The notes under the pieces are model-generated. The model saw nothing but the letters and a program-made list of their open reading frames with translations, made no database searches and was not told the origin of the DNA. A stretch of DNA of 14,212 nucleotides from Bacteroidota bacterium (lineage in GTDB: Bacteria; Bacteroidota; Bacteroidia; Flavobacteriales; Weeksellaceae): positions 1-14,212 of the forward strand of contig JAEWOM010000134.1 in the NCBI GenBank assembly GCA_023399675.1. The letters run 5' to 3'. The position numbers and the translations under genes are program-made. Positions 13,475 through 14,212 of this stretch are shown here, piece by piece (position 1 is the first letter of the stretch; each line of letters opens with the position of its first letter).

Positions 13475-14212
13475 TTAATAACCTGATTTCAACCGGAACA
13501 GATCTGAAGCAATTCCATCTGCGAGAAACCAGTTTTCTTCGGGAATCTTCAGATATCCGTTTTCAACAGTCAGCAACTTTCCGTTCAGCTTTTCTTTTAT
13601 ATCTTGATTCAACTGTGTGATAAACTCAGCCGGAAAACGATTTTCGAGATCATTTAAATCCACTCCCCAAACAGTTCGCAGGCCTATCATCAGCATTTCA
13701 TTGAAACGTTCCTCATCGCTGAGTGTTTCCTTTTCTAAAGGTAATTTCCCCTGAGCCAGTGCTTTTGTGTAAAGAGAATTATTGGCAATGTTCCAGCTTC
13801 TGCAGTTATGTCCGTCGAAACTGTGTGCGGAAGGTCCAATTCCGAGGTAGGCTTTATTCTGCCAGTACGAAGTATTGTGTCTGGAGTAAAAACCGGACTT
13901 TGCGAAATTACTGATTTCGTAATGTTCAAATCCGCTGCTCTTCAGTTCGTTACACATGATTTGATACTGTTCATGCTGCAGCTGATCATTTGGAGCTTCA
14001 ATTTTCTTGGTTTTAATCAAATTTTCCAGGGCAGTCTTCGGCTCCACCGTCAATGCATACGATGAAATATGCGGAACATCAAGCATAACGGCTTTCTGCA
14101 GGTTTTCTTTCCAGACTTCCGTTCCTGAAACGGGAGATCCGTAAATAAGGTCAATGCTGATATTGTGAAATCCGGTATCCTGTGCTCTTTTGATGCTGTC
14201 TTCGGCCTGTGC
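13475..14212 (-). CDS. hemW: HemW-like radical SAM heme chaperone (formerly HemN-like), C-terminal part
   Basis: The frame stays open from the right edge to the stop at 13475, giving 245 residues. The visible part fits HemW: GFHNISIDLIYGSP (19-32), then HISSYALTVEPKT (50-62), YEISNFAKSGFYSRHNTSYW (about 99-118), LGIGPSAHSF (about 123-132) and a C-terminal winged-helix-like HemN_C region with MLMIGLRTVWGVDL. The N-terminal radical SAM CxxxCxxC cluster site lies outside the window; full-length members are about 375 residues, so roughly 130 are missing. These proteins bind heme and hand it to other proteins, and lack true coproporphyrinogen oxidase activity. An internal ATG at 14086 is not the start, since conserved sequence continues upstream. 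murI follows 45 bases downstream. Confidence 0.93.
   Translation of the reverse strand, partial: AQAEDSIKRAQDTGFHNISIDLIYGSPVSGTEVWKENLQKAVMLDVPHISSYALTVEPKTALENLIKTKKIEAPNDQLQHEQYQIMCNELKSSGFEHYEISNFAKSGFYSRHNTSYWQNKAYLGIGPSAHSFDGHNCRSWNIANNSLYTKALAQGKLPLEKETLSDEERFNEMLMIGLRTVWGVDLNDLENRFPAEFITQLNQDIKEKLNGKLLTVENGYLKIPEENWFLADGIASDLFRLKSGY

Noticed and set aside
14084..14086. Internal ATG as the hemW start
   Set aside because: The conserved SIDLIYG and W..NL segments continue in frame upstream of it to the window edge, so the gene is truncated by the window rather than started here.
1..14212. tRNA, rRNA, CRISPR array, insertion sequence, prophage or attachment site
   Set aside because: No cloverleaf-like segment, regular spaced repeat, transposase or integrase reading frame, or long terminal repeat was seen in the gaps, which are all shorter than about 130 bases.

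Overview
The window looks like chromosomal DNA of a member of the Bacteroidota, most likely a flavobacterium close to Chryseobacterium or Kaistella (Weeksellaceae). The clues are a TonB-dependent receptor with an N-terminal carboxypeptidase-regulatory-like domain, short Bacteroidota-style lipoprotein and secretion signals, a DUF5606-type protein beside def, and repeated matches to the Bacteroidota -7 promoter box TAnnTTTG in place of -35/-10 and Shine-Dalgarno signals. No tRNA, rRNA, CRISPR array, insertion sequence or phage gene was found, and no gene-free stretch exceeds about 130 bases.

Layout. From 1 to 8659 all genes lie on the minus strand. Read in transcription order (right to left) they are: a DUF4230 membrane protein; a small secreted TonB_C-like protein ending in a strong terminator; an ABC-F ATPase; a small His/Cys-rich exported protein; a ZnuD-like TonB-dependent receptor; a His/Glu-rich lipoprotein; trigger factor (tig), also ending in a strong terminator; and a truncated M16 metallopeptidase running off the left edge. 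A plus-strand serine hydrolase (8787-10337) diverges from the DUF4230 gene and converges on a minus-strand SixA-like phosphatase. Divergent from that is a plus-strand operon, ruvX-def-DUF5606, with ruvX and def overlapping by four bases. It meets minus-strand murI at a shared bidirectional hairpin. A truncated hemW runs off the right edge upstream of murI.

How the genes fit together. Most are housekeeping genes: co-translational folding (tig), translation-linked ABC-F ATPase, formyl-Met removal (def), Holliday-junction or rRNA processing (ruvX), peptidoglycan precursor supply (murI) and heme trafficking (hemW). The most distinctive block is 1930-5345. There a His/Cys-rich exported protein, a ZnuD-like outer-membrane receptor and a His/Glu-rich lipoprotein lie head to tail. 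Three inverted repeats sit around the end of the first gene and the gap before the receptor gene, one with a core like a Fur/Zur 7-1-7 operator. I read this block as a probable transition-metal (zinc or copper) acquisition cassette. That function is inferred, not shown by the sequence. The rest of the window is ordinary core genome.
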